This document shows, piece by piece, positions 41,963 through 51,911 of a DNA stretch of 64,000 nt; the stretch's first letter is position 1; the number at the start of each line of letters is the position of its first letter. The stretch is taken from positions 508,349-572,348 of the forward strand of contig NZ_JASMRU010000001.1 of assembly GCF_030462585.1 (NCBI RefSeq), written 5' to 3'. The stretch is from Pseudomonas sp. CAN1. Its GTDB lineage: Bacteria > Pseudomonadota > Gammaproteobacteria > Pseudomonadales > Pseudomonadaceae. A program made the translations under genes and the position numbers. Below the pieces are notes generated by a model, which was not told where the DNA came from, searched no databases, and worked only from the letters and a program-made list of their open reading frames with translations.

Positions 41963-42539
41963 GGCGACGTTCAGTGCCCGGCGACTGCCGGGCGACCTGG
42001 CGATGTGGTTGTTCATCCTCGCCGAGCTGACGGTCTTCGCCATCCTCATCATCGTCTTCGCCGTGACCCAGCACCTGGATGTCGAAGGCTTCCGCGCCGG
42101 GCGCGCGCAACTGGACCTGTCCACCGCCCTGGCGTTGACCCTGACCCTGCTCACCGCCGGCTTCTGTGCGGCGCTGGCGGTGGAGCAGGTGCGCCACGGC
42201 CGCCAGCGCCGCGCGGCTGCATTACTGGCTCTTGCCGTGCTGCTGGGTTTGGCCCATGTGGTGCTCAAGTCCGGCGAATACCATCACCTCGCCGCGCGCG
42301 GGCTGGACCTGGAATACAGCACCTTCTTCACCCTGTTCTGGCTGATCACCGGCTTCCACTTCCTGCACGTGTTGCTGGGGCTGGTGATCCTCGGCTGGAT
42401 GACCCTGCGCTGCCTGCGCGGCGCCTACCGCAGCGACGAGCTGGGCGGGCTGGAGTCCGGCGCGCTCTACTGGCACATGGTCGACCTGGTCTGGGTGGTG
42501 CTGTTCCCGCTGGTCTACGTGCTGGCGCCCGGCTCATGA
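41946..42539 (+). CDS. norE: cytochrome c oxidase subunit III-like protein NorE
   Basis: 197 residues with five to six membrane helices in the COX3/NorE fold; RLPGDLAMWLFILAELTVF at the N terminus and LFWLITGFHFLHVLLGLVIL are typical, and YWHMVDLVWVVLFPLVY closes it. It has no metal site. NorE supports NO reductase activity or assembly in denitrifiers. It starts inside norQ and its stop overlaps the norF start (ATGA). Same order as PA0520-PA0522 of P. aeruginosa. Confidence 0.92.
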   Translation: MSTSPEATFSARRLPGDLAMWLFILAELTVFAILIIVFAVTQHLDVEGFRAGRAQLDLSTALALTLTLLTAGFCAALAVEQVRHGRQRRAAALLALAVLLGLAHVVLKSGEYHHLAARGLDLEYSTFFTLFWLITGFHFLHVLLGLVILGWMTLRCLRGAYRSDELGGLESGALYWHMVDLVWVVLFPLVYVLAPGS

Positions 42540-42784
42540 AGACGCTGCTGCTCGCCTGGCTGCTGATGTTGCCCATGTCCGTCGCCTCCGTCTGGCTCGG
42601 CCACCATGCGCCCGACCTGCTGCTGCCGGTGGCGGCGATCCTGCTGCTGGGCCTGGGCAAGGCCTGGCTCATCGCGCTGCGCTTCATGGAGCTGAGCCAC
42701 GGCCCGCGCCTGTGGCAGGCGCTGTTGCTCGGCTGGCCGCTGGTGGTCACCTGCGTGATCCTGGCCATTCACGCAACTCATTGA
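42536..42784 (+). CDS. norF: NorF-like small membrane protein (COX IV type)
   Basis: 82 residues; the ATG at 42536 overlaps the norE stop. Three hydrophobic helices (about 4-20, 27-45, 60-78) with MELSHGPRLWQ between helices two and three, the pattern of prokaryotic cytochrome c oxidase subunit IV/NorF proteins. It is not needed for catalysis but accompanies NorE. It is the last gene before the norCB promoter. Confidence 0.82.
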   Translation: MKTLLLAWLLMLPMSVASVWLGHHAPDLLLPVAAILLLGLGKAWLIALRFMELSHGPRLWQALLLGWPLVVTCVILAIHATH

Positions 42785-42826
42785 TTTTCCTTCTGAAAAA
42801 TACCTGACTGGAAGCATTGGTCTTTC

Positions 42827-42869
42827 TTGATTGCCATCAAGCGAGACGTCCTAGGAGGCTTCCTACAAT
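42827..42869 (+). promoter_or_regulatory. ANR/DNR-dependent promoter of norCB
   Basis: Box TTGATTGCCATCAA at 42827-42840 is a perfect FNR-type site. Its centre to the predicted start (42875) is 41.5 bp, and TACAAT at 42864-42869 is correctly placed as the -10. The norC ATG is 29 bp past the -10. This is the textbook architecture for a DNR-activated nor promoter. Confidence 0.93.
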
Positions 42870-42897
42870 GGCCCCGACCGTGACCTAGGAGGGCCCC

Positions 42898-44765
<1,868 letters not shown>

Positions 44766-44781
44766 TCGATACCGTCCACCC

Positions 44782-44810
44782 GGGCCCGTCCGCTTTGCGG
44801 CGGGCCTTTT
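44782..44810 (+). terminator. intrinsic terminator of norCB
   Basis: GGCCCG-TC-CGC pairs with GCG-G-CGGGCC around TTT and runs into TTTT at 44807-44810, 16 nt past the norB stop. Confidence 0.85.
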
Positions 44811-44862
44811 GACGTTTACGGGGCCTGCCGGGCGCGTGCGAGATGACCGGCAGCGCTTTTAG

Positions 44863-44964
44863 CTCCCTCTCCCTTCAGGGAGAGGGCGGGGGGAGAGGGC
44901 CGCACCCAGCGCCGGAGTGGCCGGTAGCACCCTCTCCCTGACCCTCTCCCTGAAGGGAGAGGGG
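44863..44964. repeat. two class D extragenic palindromes between norB and norD
   Basis: Copies at 44863-44899 (CTCCCTCTCCCTTCAGGGAG) and 44930-44964 (CCCTCTCCCTGACCCTCTCC then AGGGAGAGGGG). With the terminator they take up most of the 260-bp gap. No ANR/DNR box is seen before norD. Confidence 0.85.
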
Positions 44965-45025
44965 ACTGGTTCGGCGTGGCGCTTGGTGCCGTGCCTCCCT
45001 GTACCTTCTCTCCCTTGGAGGCGCC

Positions 45026-46873
45026 ATGACCATCCACCTCGAAATCGAAGAAAGCTTCGGCCGCGTCTGGCACCGCTTCATCACCCGCCGCGCCAGCCCG
45101 GAGTTCGAGGAGGCAGCCGTCAGCCTGGATGAAGTGCGGCGCAGCCTGCTGCTGCTGTTTCGCGGCACTGGCGGCGAGGCCGGGGTCGGCGTGGAGGCGG
45201 CCAGCGCTCGTGAACTGCTGGTGCGCCGCAGCCTGCTGCAGCAGGTGGCCGGCACCTGCCAGCAATTGCCGGTGGCCTGGTTCGACGCCGATTCCCTGCG
45301 CCTGCCCGCGCAGCTGGCGGTGTACCCCGACGCCGAACTGAACCGCGAGCTCTACCGCTGGCTGGCGCTGCTCGCTGCCCAGAGCCAGCCGATGCGCCAC
45401 TGGGCGCGGGACAACCAGGCGTGGACCTGCGCAGTCCTGGAACGCTACCCATTGCTGCGCCCGCGCTACCACCGGCTGGTGGAAGCGCTGCTCAGCCTGC
45501 GGCCCGATGTCGACGATCTGCCGCCCGCCGAGGCAGAGCTGGAGCTGGCGCTGCAACGGGCGCTGCGCGATCCCGGCTGCGTCGAGCGCCTGCCGCGCAG
45601 CGAGAAAGCGCCTTGGCCGCTGCCGCTCTGGCTGTATCCGCCGCAAAGACTGGCCGCGCCGCAGCACACCGACCTGATCGACGGCGACGAGCACGGCCGT
45701 TCCGCCCACAGCGAAGCCAAGGGCCTGGCACGCAAGCGTGCCGAGCGGGTCGAGCAGGACCCCGGCCGCGGCGGCCTGCTGCTGTTCCGCCTGGAGAACC
45801 TGTTCAGCTGGTCCGAGCACATCGAACTGGATCGCGCCGGCGACGACAGCGAGGACCTCGATGCGGCGAAGGTCGCCGACGACCTCGACCATCTGAGCAT
45901 GTCGCGGCAGCGGCAGAAGAAGGGCGGCGGGCTGAAGCTCGACCTCGACCTGCCGGCTTCCGACTACGACGACGTGCCGCTGGGCGAGGGCATTCGCCTG
46001 CCGGAATGGGATTACCGCCGCCAGCAGCTGCTCGACGACCACGTCTGCCTGCAGCCGATGCTGCCCCGCGATGCCGTGCCGGCACCATTGCCCGACGCCC
46101 TGGCGCCGATTGCACGGCGCCTGCGCCGGCAGTTCGAGAGCCTGCGCCAGCAACCGCAGTGGCTGCGCCGGCAACCCCAGGGCGCGGAGCTGGACCTGGA
46201 AGCCTGGCTGGATTTCAGCGTCGAACGGCGCCTCGGCGCGTGCAGCGAGCCGGGGTTGTTCCTCGAACGCCGGCAGACCCGCCGTGACCTCGCGTGCCTG
46301 CTGCTGGCGGACCTGTCGATGTCCACCGACGCGCACATCGACAACGAGCACCGGGTGATCGACCTGATCAGCGACAGCCTGCTGCTGTTCGGCGAGGCGC
46401 TGCAGGCGGTGGGCGATCGGTTCGCGTTGTACGGCTTCTCCTCGCTGCGTCGCCAGCAGGTGCGCCTGACCCAGCTGAAGACCTTCGATGAGCGCCACAA
46501 CGATGTGGTGCGCGGGCGTATCCGCGCGCTGCGGCCGGGCTACTACACGCGCATGGGCGCGGCGATCCGCCGGGCCACGCAGCTGCTGCTGGAGCGCAAG
46601 GAGCGCCAGCGCGTGCTGCTGATCCTCACCGACGGCAAGCCCAATGACCTGGACCTTTACGAGGGACGCTACGGCGTCGAGGACACCCGCCAGGCCGTAC
46701 TCGAAGCCCGTCGCGCCGGGCTGCTGCCGTTCTGCATCACCATCGACCGCGAGGCGGCGGACTACCTGCCGCATCTGTTCGGCAGCCAGGGTTACCTGCT
46801 GATCAACGATCCGGCGCAGTTGCCGGTGCAGTTGCCGCAGCTCTATCGCCAGCTCACCCGCCGCCAGGGGTAG
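45026..46873 (+). CDS. norD: NO reductase activation protein NorD (VWA domain)
   Basis: 615 residues. An N-terminal helical region (1-240), an acidic linker, and a C-terminal VWA domain (about 420-610) with the MIDAS motif LLADLSMSTDAH and ILTDGKPNDLDLYEG. NorD pairs with the NorQ ATPase to activate cNOR. Start ATG 45026 has TTGGAGGCGCC upstream. It is cut off from norCB by a terminator and two repeats, so it needs its own promoter, which I cannot place with confidence. Confidence 0.93.
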   Translation: MTIHLEIEESFGRVWHRFITRRASPEFEEAAVSLDEVRRSLLLLFRGTGGEAGVGVEAASARELLVRRSLLQQVAGTCQQLPVAWFDADSLRLPAQLAVYPDAELNRELYRWLALLAAQSQPMRHWARDNQAWTCAVLERYPLLRPRYHRLVEALLSLRPDVDDLPPAEAELELALQRALRDPGCVERLPRSEKAPWPLPLWLYPPQRLAAPQHTDLIDGDEHGRSAHSEAKGLARKRAERVEQDPGRGGLLLFRLENLFSWSEHIELDRAGDDSEDLDAAKVADDLDHLSMSRQRQKKGGGLKLDLDLPASDYDDVPLGEGIRLPEWDYRRQQLLDDHVCLQPMLPRDAVPAPLPDALAPIARRLRRQFESLRQQPQWLRRQPQGAELDLEAWLDFSVERRLGACSEPGLFLERRQTRRDLACLLLADLSMSTDAHIDNEHRVIDLISDSLLLFGEALQAVGDRFALYGFSSLRRQQVRLTQLKTFDERHNDVVRGRIRALRPGYYTRMGAAIRRATQLLLERKERQRVLLILTDGKPNDLDLYEGRYGVEDTRQAVLEARRAGLLPFCITIDREAADYLPHLFGSQGYLLINDPAQLPVQLPQLYRQLTRRQG

Positions 46874-46883
46874 CAGCTCTTTT

Positions 46884-47056
46884 GTAGGAGCGAGCTTGCT
46901 CGCGAACCGAACCCCGCAGCGGGGCCTGTTCGCGAGCAAGCTCGCTCCTACGAAAAGCAAAAAAGCGGATTTGAGTGGGAGTGAGGAACGTAGGGCGAAT
47001 GAAGCGGAACGCTTCATCTGCCGTGGCGGATATCGCCTGGGGCGTTATGCGCCCTA
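46884..47056. repeat. class A REP (46884-46951) and class C palindrome (46990-47056)
   Basis: The class A copy is near perfect, GTAGGAGCGAGCTTGCTCGC against GCGAGCAAGCTCGCTCCTAC, with loop AACCCCGCAGCGGGG. The class C copy runs from GTAGGGCGAATGAAGC to TTATGCGCCCTAC. Both lie between convergent norD and dnrP. Confidence 0.85.
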
Positions 47057-47081
47057 CGGGATATCGGTGGGATGTGCGGAA

Positions 47082-47264
47082 TCAGCGCGGCAACCAGACC
47101 ATCATCACCCCGCAGAACACCGCGAGGCACACGCAGTACCAGGCGAAGCGCCGCAGTCGGCGCTGCTTCGCCAGTTCCTGATCCAGCGGCAGAGGCATCC
47201 CGCACTGCGGGCAGTCCGCCGCATCCTCGGGGCTCTCGTGCTGGCAGTACAGGCACTGGCGCAT
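47082..47264 (-). CDS. DnrP-like small zinc-ribbon membrane protein
   Basis: 60 residues. A CxxC...CxxC zinc ribbon (CLYCQHE at Cys4/7 and CPQCG at Cys18/21) is followed by one membrane helix (FAWYCVCLAVFCGVMMVWL) at 40-58. It sits 3 bp after the dnr stop on the same strand, as PA0526 sits by dnr (PA0527) in PAO1 from memory. The name DnrP has been used for this protein; its function is not established. Confidence 0.75.
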   Translation of the reverse strand: MRQCLYCQHESPEDAADCPQCGMPLPLDQELAKQRRLRRFAWYCVCLAVFCGVMMVWLPR

Positions 47265-47267
47265 GGG

Positions 47268-47951
47268 CTACTCGAATTGTTCCAGGCGCGCCACGTCGAG
47301 CACCTGCACGCTGCGGCCGTCGAGGTCGATGATGTTCTCGTCGATCAGCCGGCGCAGCACGCGGGAGAAGGTTTCCGGCTGGATCGACAGGTGCCCGGCG
47401 ACCAGCTGCTTGGCCATCGGCAGCTCGAAGCGCTGGTCCTCGCTGCCATGGCGGTTGAGCTGGGTGAGCAGGTAGCGCACCACGCGGTGGGTGGAGTTCT
47501 TCAGCGACAGTGTCTCGATCTCGTTGATCCGCCGATGCAGGCGCACGCAGAGAGTGGCGAGCAGGGAGAAGGGCAGCTGCGGGTTGCTGTGCAGCAGCTC
47601 CATGTAGGTGCGGTTGGCGAAGCGGTAGACCTGGGTGGGCTCCAGCGCCTGGGCCGAGGCCACGTAGTCGGAGGTGTCCATCAGCATCATGGCTTCGGCG
47701 AAGGTCTGCCGGCTGCCGACGACTTCCAGCACCTTCTCCTGCCCCTCCGGGGTCAGGCGGTAGATCTTCACCGCGCCGGAAATCACGAAATAGAAGGCGT
47801 GGGCCGGCTCGCCCTGGAGGAACAGCTTGTCGCCTTTCTCCAGGTTGAGCAGCGTGCTGGTGGCAAGCAGCTGCTCCAGCTGTTCTTCGTTGAGCACGTT
47901 GAACAGATGGTGGCCGCACAGAATCTGGTGGTGGACGCGATGCGCGAGCAT
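47268..47951 (-). CDS. dnr: CRP/FNR-family regulator DNR
   Basis: 227 residues from ATG 47951 with AGGAG 10 bp upstream. Cyclic-nucleotide-like sensor domain (about 15-125, GEPAHAFYFVISGAVKIYRL), dimer helix and winged HTH (about 155-220) with AKQLVAGHLSIQPETFSRVL; the recognition helix keeps E-x-x-S-R, the FNR/DNR signature for TTGAT half sites. No N-terminal Fe-S cysteines, so it is DNR and not ANR. In P. aeruginosa DNR binds heme, senses NO and activates nir, nor and nos. Near-identical stretches to the P. aeruginosa protein (QEKVLEV, KQLVAGHLSIQPETFSR). It is 108 bp downstream of ytfE. Confidence 0.93.
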   Translation of the reverse strand: MLAHRVHHQILCGHHLFNVLNEEQLEQLLATSTLLNLEKGDKLFLQGEPAHAFYFVISGAVKIYRLTPEGQEKVLEVVGSRQTFAEAMMLMDTSDYVASAQALEPTQVYRFANRTYMELLHSNPQLPFSLLATLCVRLHRRINEIETLSLKNSTHRVVRYLLTQLNRHGSEDQRFELPMAKQLVAGHLSIQPETFSRVLRRLIDENIIDLDGRSVQVLDVARLEQFE

Positions 47952-48059
47952 GGCGGAGCGCTCCTGGGCGGGGACTATCCCGCCAGTATGCGCGACGCTG
48001 CCCGGCAGCGTGGTGAGACAAGCTGTCACTGGTCGCCCTCCTGGCTTCGGGACCTGCGC

Positions 48060-48731
48060 TCAGGCCGGGTGGTTGGCGCCGAGGAACAGCAGGTTGTTCT
48101 CCAGGTGGATGTGCTGCATCAGGTCGCGGCGCAGCTCTTCCAGCCCGCTGTAGAGCCGCCGCCAGCTGTTGCAGCCGTCCGCCGGCACGGTGAGGTCTTC
48201 GGTCAGGGCGGCCAGCACGGCGAGGGACTGCGAATGTTCGTCGTGCTCATGGCGCATCACGCCTATGGGGCCCTGCACGTGAGTCAGCGGCACGCCCTGG
48301 CGCAGCCAGGGGAACAGCACGCTCTCCTCCTTGCACATGTGCCATTCCAGCTCTTCCTGCATGGTCTTCAGGTGCGCGGTCAGGCCGATCGGGCATTGCG
48401 GGTGGGCGCCGTGGGTCTTCTCGACGCGCTCGGCCAGCGGGATCAGCGCCGGCAGCTGCTCGCGGTGAACCTTGTGGTAGCGCTCGAGGATGTGGTCGAT
48501 CAGCTGGTCGTTGCTGGTCAGACGCCAGTCGGTCTGGTCATTGGCTGGCGGCAGCGCTTGCAGTTCCTCGGCGATGTGCTGGGCGTCCAGGCCCTGTTCG
48601 CTGGCGGCTTCGCCCAGGCTGCGCTGGCCGGCGCAGCAGAAGTCGAGCTTGTAGTCGTGGAACAGCGCGGAGCTGCCCGGCAGGCTGAATGCCAGGTCGC
48701 TCAGGGTACGTTCGGTGAGGGTGTTGGTCAT
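48060..48731 (-). CDS. ytfE: iron-sulfur cluster repair di-iron protein, YtfE/RIC (DnrN) type
   Basis: 223 residues. The N-terminal ScdA segment has LDFCCAGQRSLGEA (the conserved CC), followed by a hemerythrin-like four-helix di-iron domain with His/Glu ligands in HYKVHREQLPALIPLAERVE-type helix positions, HLKTMQEELEWHMCKEES, GVMRHEHDEHS and LMQHIHLENNLLF. RIC proteins repair Fe-S clusters damaged by NO and are induced during denitrification. The promoter carries an ANR/DNR-like box at 48832. It is followed by dnr. Confidence 0.92.
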   Translation of the reverse strand: MTNTLTERTLSDLAFSLPGSSALFHDYKLDFCCAGQRSLGEAASEQGLDAQHIAEELQALPPANDQTDWRLTSNDQLIDHILERYHKVHREQLPALIPLAERVEKTHGAHPQCPIGLTAHLKTMQEELEWHMCKEESVLFPWLRQGVPLTHVQGPIGVMRHEHDEHSQSLAVLAALTEDLTVPADGCNSWRRLYSGLEELRRDLMQHIHLENNLLFLGANHPA

Positions 48732-48831
48732 GGCGGGCCTCGGGTGGAGTGGGCAAGGCGGCCGCAGTCAGGGTGGCCGTCAGTCCTGATAAGGAGGCGG
48801 TCAGTCTAGGGAGGGAGGGGCGCCCGGCTCC

Positions 48832-48845
48832 TTGATTGCAGTCAA
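48832..48845 (-). promoter_or_regulatory. ANR/DNR (or NnrR)-type box upstream of ytfE
   Basis: TTGATTGCAGTCAA has a perfect TTGAT half and a GTCAA half. Centre 48838.5 predicts a leftward start at 48797, with TAGACT (48808-48803) as the -10. The box overlaps the stop codon of the upstream CRP/FNR gene. Confidence 0.8.
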
Positions 48846-49570
48846 GCGGGCTCGACCGCCGCGTCCCGCTCGTCGCCGCCGGCCACCCGCATCAGTTGCT
48901 GCGGGTTGCACACCAGCAGCTTCTGCCGGCCGCCGACCACCAGCCCGCGGTCTTCCCAGGCACTGAGGATGCGCGAGACGGTGTGCAGGGTGGTGCCGGT
49001 CATCTCGGCGATGTCCTGGCGCGTGACTGGAAAATCGATACGGATACCGTCGGCTTCCGGTCGCCCGGACTGCTGCACCAGGCGCAGCACGGTATGGGCG
49101 ACGCGCCGCTCGACCTCTTCGGTGGCCAGCTCGCAGAAGCGCACGTGAGCTTCCTGCAGGCGCTCACCGATGGCTTGCACGGTGTTCAGGGCGAAGCCGG
49201 GATGGCGCGCCAGCAGCGGCTCCCATTGCGTGGTGGGCCAGGACAGCACCAGGCTTTCCTGGGTTGCCGTGGCGGTGGCGGGGTAGTCGCGCCGGCCGAG
49301 GGCGCGGACGAAGCCGAACAGGTCACCGGGGTTGACCACGCGTACCAGCACGCGCTGGCCATCGCTGGTCAGCTGGGTCGCCTTCAGGCGGCCATGCACC
49401 AGCAGGTAGAAGCAGGAGGCCGGAGCGCCCTGTTCGAACACGGCGCCACCGCCGCGCACGCGCAGGATGCTGGCCTGGCGGAGGATGTCGGCCTGCTCGT
49501 CACGGTTGCTGCCGGCGAATGGCGGCAGGCTGCCGAGCCAGGCTTGGTTGAGGGAGAGCTGGGCGGTCAC
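48842..49570 (-). CDS. CRP/FNR-family regulator, NnrR-like
   Basis: 242 residues. Sensor domain about 25-135 (RGGGAVFEQGAPASCFYLLV), HTH about 165-235 with TRQDIAEMTGTTLHTVSRIL. The recognition helix reads TLHTVSR: the Glu that FNR/DNR use is His here, so DNA choice may differ from dnr in this cluster. EMTGTTLHTVSR is typical of NnrR/NNR regulators of nirK/nor genes as I know them, mostly in alpha-proteobacteria. No Fe-S cysteine cluster. It is between ytfE and nirV on the same strand and its promoter contains a TTGAG-N4-ATCAA box. Confidence 0.85.
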   Translation of the reverse strand: MTAQLSLNQAWLGSLPPFAGSNRDEQADILRQASILRVRGGGAVFEQGAPASCFYLLVHGRLKATQLTSDGQRVLVRVVNPGDLFGFVRALGRRDYPATATATQESLVLSWPTTQWEPLLARHPGFALNTVQAIGERLQEAHVRFCELATEEVERRVAHTVLRLVQQSGRPEADGIRIDFPVTRQDIAEMTGTTLHTVSRILSAWEDRGLVVGGRQKLLVCNPQQLMRVAGGDERDAAVEPA

Positions 49571-49625
49571 GGCAATGATCCCCGGTGGTTCGCCGCAGCA
49601 TAACCATTAACCGTCGTGGCGAAAC

Positions 49626-49639
49626 TTGAGGGGAATCAA
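49626..49639 (-). promoter_or_regulatory. ANR/DNR-type box upstream of the NnrR-like regulator
   Basis: TTGAGGGGAATCAA differs from consensus at one position. Centre 49632.5 predicts a leftward start near 49591, with TTATGC (49603-49598) as a weak -10. It overlaps the end of nirV. Confidence 0.65.
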
Positions 49640-50451
49640 GGGATCTCCCTGACCAGGCGGAAGCCCAGGTTGTCCGGCGGTTGCCCGGCCGCACAGCCGC
49701 CGCCGCGGGCATCACGGACGAAGTCGTTGATCGCCGCGCGGTGCTTGCCCTCGGCGATGCGGATCGAACAGGCCTCGACGCGGCTGAGCGGCTCGCCGCT
49801 GGCGTCGAGGTTGATCCGCTGGTGGCAGCTCTGCGTCCATTCCCAGACGTTGCCGCCCAGGTCGGCAATGCCGAATTCGTTGAGGCCATGACTGCCGCGC
49901 GCCTGCGGCTGCGCCGGGCCGACCGTGCGGGTTTGCGCCTCGAAGCTGTAGCGGGCCAGCCAGCGCCGGGCCGGGTTGCTGCCGTCGTCACCGTCGATGC
50001 GCAGGGCGTCGTCGGCCCAGCGCGAGCCGGCGAAAAACGCCCATTCGCGGTCGCTGGGCAGGCGCCAGGTCTGCCCGGTGCGGCGTGACAGCCAGTCGGC
50101 GTAGAGCTGTGCGTCCAGCAGGCTGGCGCCGGTCTGCGGTAGGTCGGCAGCGGGCGTGCCGGGCTCGCCGAGCGACAGGCAGTCGCCCTCGGCCACGCAG
50201 CGGGCGTATTCGGCCTGGCTGACCTGGTACTTCATCACTTCGAAGCGCGGTTGCAGGTTTTCCACCGCCGATGGCGCATCGATCGCGCGCTTGTCCTGCC
50301 AGTAGTCGCCGGCGGGGCGGAAGGCGAAAGCGCGCTGGGTCAGCTGCACCGTTTCCGGCGCGAGCTCGGGGTCGTGTTGCGGATCGAGCAGCAGGACGGC
50401 GGCGCCGAGCAGGAGCGCGGCGGGTACGCCGATCAGGGTCGCCTTGTGCAT
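49636..50451 (-). CDS. nirV: NirV, formylglycine-generating-enzyme (SUMF1)-like protein of nirK clusters
   Basis: 271 residues. N-terminal signal peptide or anchor (about 5-23), then an FGE-sulfatase/SUMF1 domain (about 55-270) with FEVMKYQVSQAEYARC, TWRLPSDREWAFFAG, NEFGIADLGGNVWEWTQ and NLGFRLVREIP. NirV commonly follows nirK in Cu-type denitrifiers, and its biochemical role is unknown. It starts 61 bp after the nirK stop and is probably co-transcribed. Substrate residues of true FGE (two active Cys) are not evident. Confidence 0.9.
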   Translation of the reverse strand: MHKATLIGVPAALLLGAAVLLLDPQHDPELAPETVQLTQRAFAFRPAGDYWQDKRAIDAPSAVENLQPRFEVMKYQVSQAEYARCVAEGDCLSLGEPGTPAADLPQTGASLLDAQLYADWLSRRTGQTWRLPSDREWAFFAGSRWADDALRIDGDDGSNPARRWLARYSFEAQTRTVGPAQPQARGSHGLNEFGIADLGGNVWEWTQSCHQRINLDASGEPLSRVEACSIRIAEGKHRAAINDFVRDARGGGCAAGQPPDNLGFRLVREIP

Positions 50452-50512
50452 GGTTGCAGCATCCTTGGCTCACCGGAGGGAAGGGCCGGCCCGCGCGGGC
50501 CGGCCACGGGCC

Positions 50513-51664
50513 TTACTTGATCGGCGTCGGCGGCTCGATCTGGCTCATCAGGTCGGAGTTCCACTGCCCCTCGACCTGGAAGTGCGCGGTGGCGCCCAGC
50601 AGCACACCCTCGATCAGGTTGTGGTTGAGGTAGGCGTACAGGCCCGGCTGGCGGAAGGTGTAGAGCGCCGCGCCGGCCGCGCCGCCGGGGATGAACCAGG
50701 TTTCCAGGTCTTCCTCGGGCGGGTTGTTGAACTTGCCGGTGGCCCAGACATGGTCGCCGTGGCCGCCGATCAGGTGCGGGCGGGTATCGCGGTTGGCCTG
50801 GGAATGGACGATCAGCACGGTCTCGCCGACCTTGGATTTCAGCGCGTTCTTGCCGGTCAGGGCGCCCATCTTGCCGTTGAACACGATGTGGCTGGGGATC
50901 AGCCCCTTCATGACTTCCTGCATGTCGTTGAAGCTTTCCATCGGCGAGTTGTAGCGCTTGAACTTGCCGTCCTTGTCGCGCGGGACGTAGAAGTCCTGCT
51001 CGCCGATGTAGACCACCTTGTCGTACTTCAGGGCGCGGCCGTTGCGGTCCTTCAGGCCGTCACGCGGCAGCACCATGATCGCTCCGTTCATGCCCGACAC
51101 CACGTGCCAGGGGATCATCGCGCCGCCCGGTGCGCAGTGGTAGACGAACACGCCGGGGCGGGTCGCACGGAAGCGCAGCTTGACCTGCTCGCCGGGGCTG
51201 ACGATGGTCAGCGCGCCGCCGCCCAGGGCGCCGGTGGAGGCGTGGAAGTCGATGTTGTGGGCCATGGTGTTGGTGGCCGGGTTGACCAGCGTGAGCTCCA
51301 GGTAGTCGTCCTGGTGCACCACCATCAGCGGGCCGGGCACCGATCCGTTGAAGGTCATGGCATGCACCTGGGTGCCGTCGTCGTCCAGCACCAGGGTCTT
51401 CTCCTCGATGACCATGGTGAACTCGACCACCTTCGGCTTGCCGGTGGCGCGCAGCTCGTGGGCGTGGACCAGCGGCGGGGTGAGCAGCTCGACCTTGGTC
51501 CGCTGGAATTTCGACAGGTCCGGCGCCGGTCCCATGTTCTTCGGCGCCGCCTCCGCGTCGGCCAGTGCCCGGCCGCTGCCGAGCACGCTGCCGGTGACTC
51601 CTAGCACCACCGCGCCAGCCAGCAGCGTGCGGCGGGAAAGGGACATCTCTTCCTGATCGTGCAT
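50513..51664 (-). CDS. nirK: copper-containing nitrite reductase
   Basis: 383 residues from ATG 51664 (GGAG 9 bp upstream). A Tat-type signal ([17 protein letters not shown]) targets it to the periplasm after folding. Two cupredoxin domains follow. Type 1 Cu ligands are visible in [17 protein letters not shown] (Cys, His, Met); the type 2 Cu and catalytic Asp/His lie in [17 protein letters not shown] and in the [13 protein letters not shown] segment. It reduces nitrite to NO with cytochrome c551 or a cupredoxin as donor. It is the first gene of nirK-nirV and has an ANR/DNR-like box at 51731. It replaces nirS of P. aeruginosa in a similar neighbourhood. Confidence 0.97.
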   Translation of the reverse strand: MHDQEEMSLSRRTLLAGAVVLGVTGSVLGSGRALADAEAAPKNMGPAPDLSKFQRTKVELLTPPLVHAHELRATGKPKVVEFTMVIEEKTLVLDDDGTQVHAMTFNGSVPGPLMVVHQDDYLELTLVNPATNTMAHNIDFHASTGALGGGALTIVSPGEQVKLRFRATRPGVFVYHCAPGGAMIPWHVVSGMNGAIMVLPRDGLKDRNGRALKYDKVVYIGEQDFYVPRDKDGKFKRYNSPMESFNDMQEVMKGLIPSHIVFNGKMGALTGKNALKSKVGETVLIVHSQANRDTRPHLIGGHGDHVWATGKFNNPPEEDLETWFIPGGAAGAALYTFRQPGLYAYLNHNLIEGVLLGATAHFQVEGQWNSDLMSQIEPPTPIK

Positions 51665-51730
51665 GGGTGTATCTCCGTGATCGACGAACTGTCGTTGAGC
51701 ACAGAAATACGCTCCGGGTAGGAATTTTCT

Positions 51731-51744
51731 TTGAGCCGCAACAA
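51731..51744 (-). promoter_or_regulatory. ANR/DNR-type box upstream of nirK
   Basis: TTGAGCCGCAACAA has the TTGA and ACAA halves of the consensus with 4-bp spacing. Centre 51737.5 predicts a start at 51696, and TATTTC (51709-51704) is the candidate -10. It is the least canonical of the five boxes. The 51665-51911 gap also holds the rightward promoter of the next gene. Confidence 0.6.
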
Positions 51745-51911
51745 ACAAGGGATGCGCTGGACAACGTGTCGCAGGGCCTGCTGTGCGGTAAGTCGCGTTT
51801 ACAGTCTTGTGCCCATGGAAGCGGGCAAGTGCCGGCGTGGCGATGTAAGATTCTTCCCTCTGAGCTGATTCCTCGTGCCCGCCTTTCGGGCCCAACGGAC
51901 AAGGATCCTTC

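Noticed and set aside
47268..47951. ANR (oxygen-sensing FNR orthologue)
   Set aside because: The N-terminal cysteine cluster required for the 4Fe-4S centre is absent and near-identity stretches match DNR.
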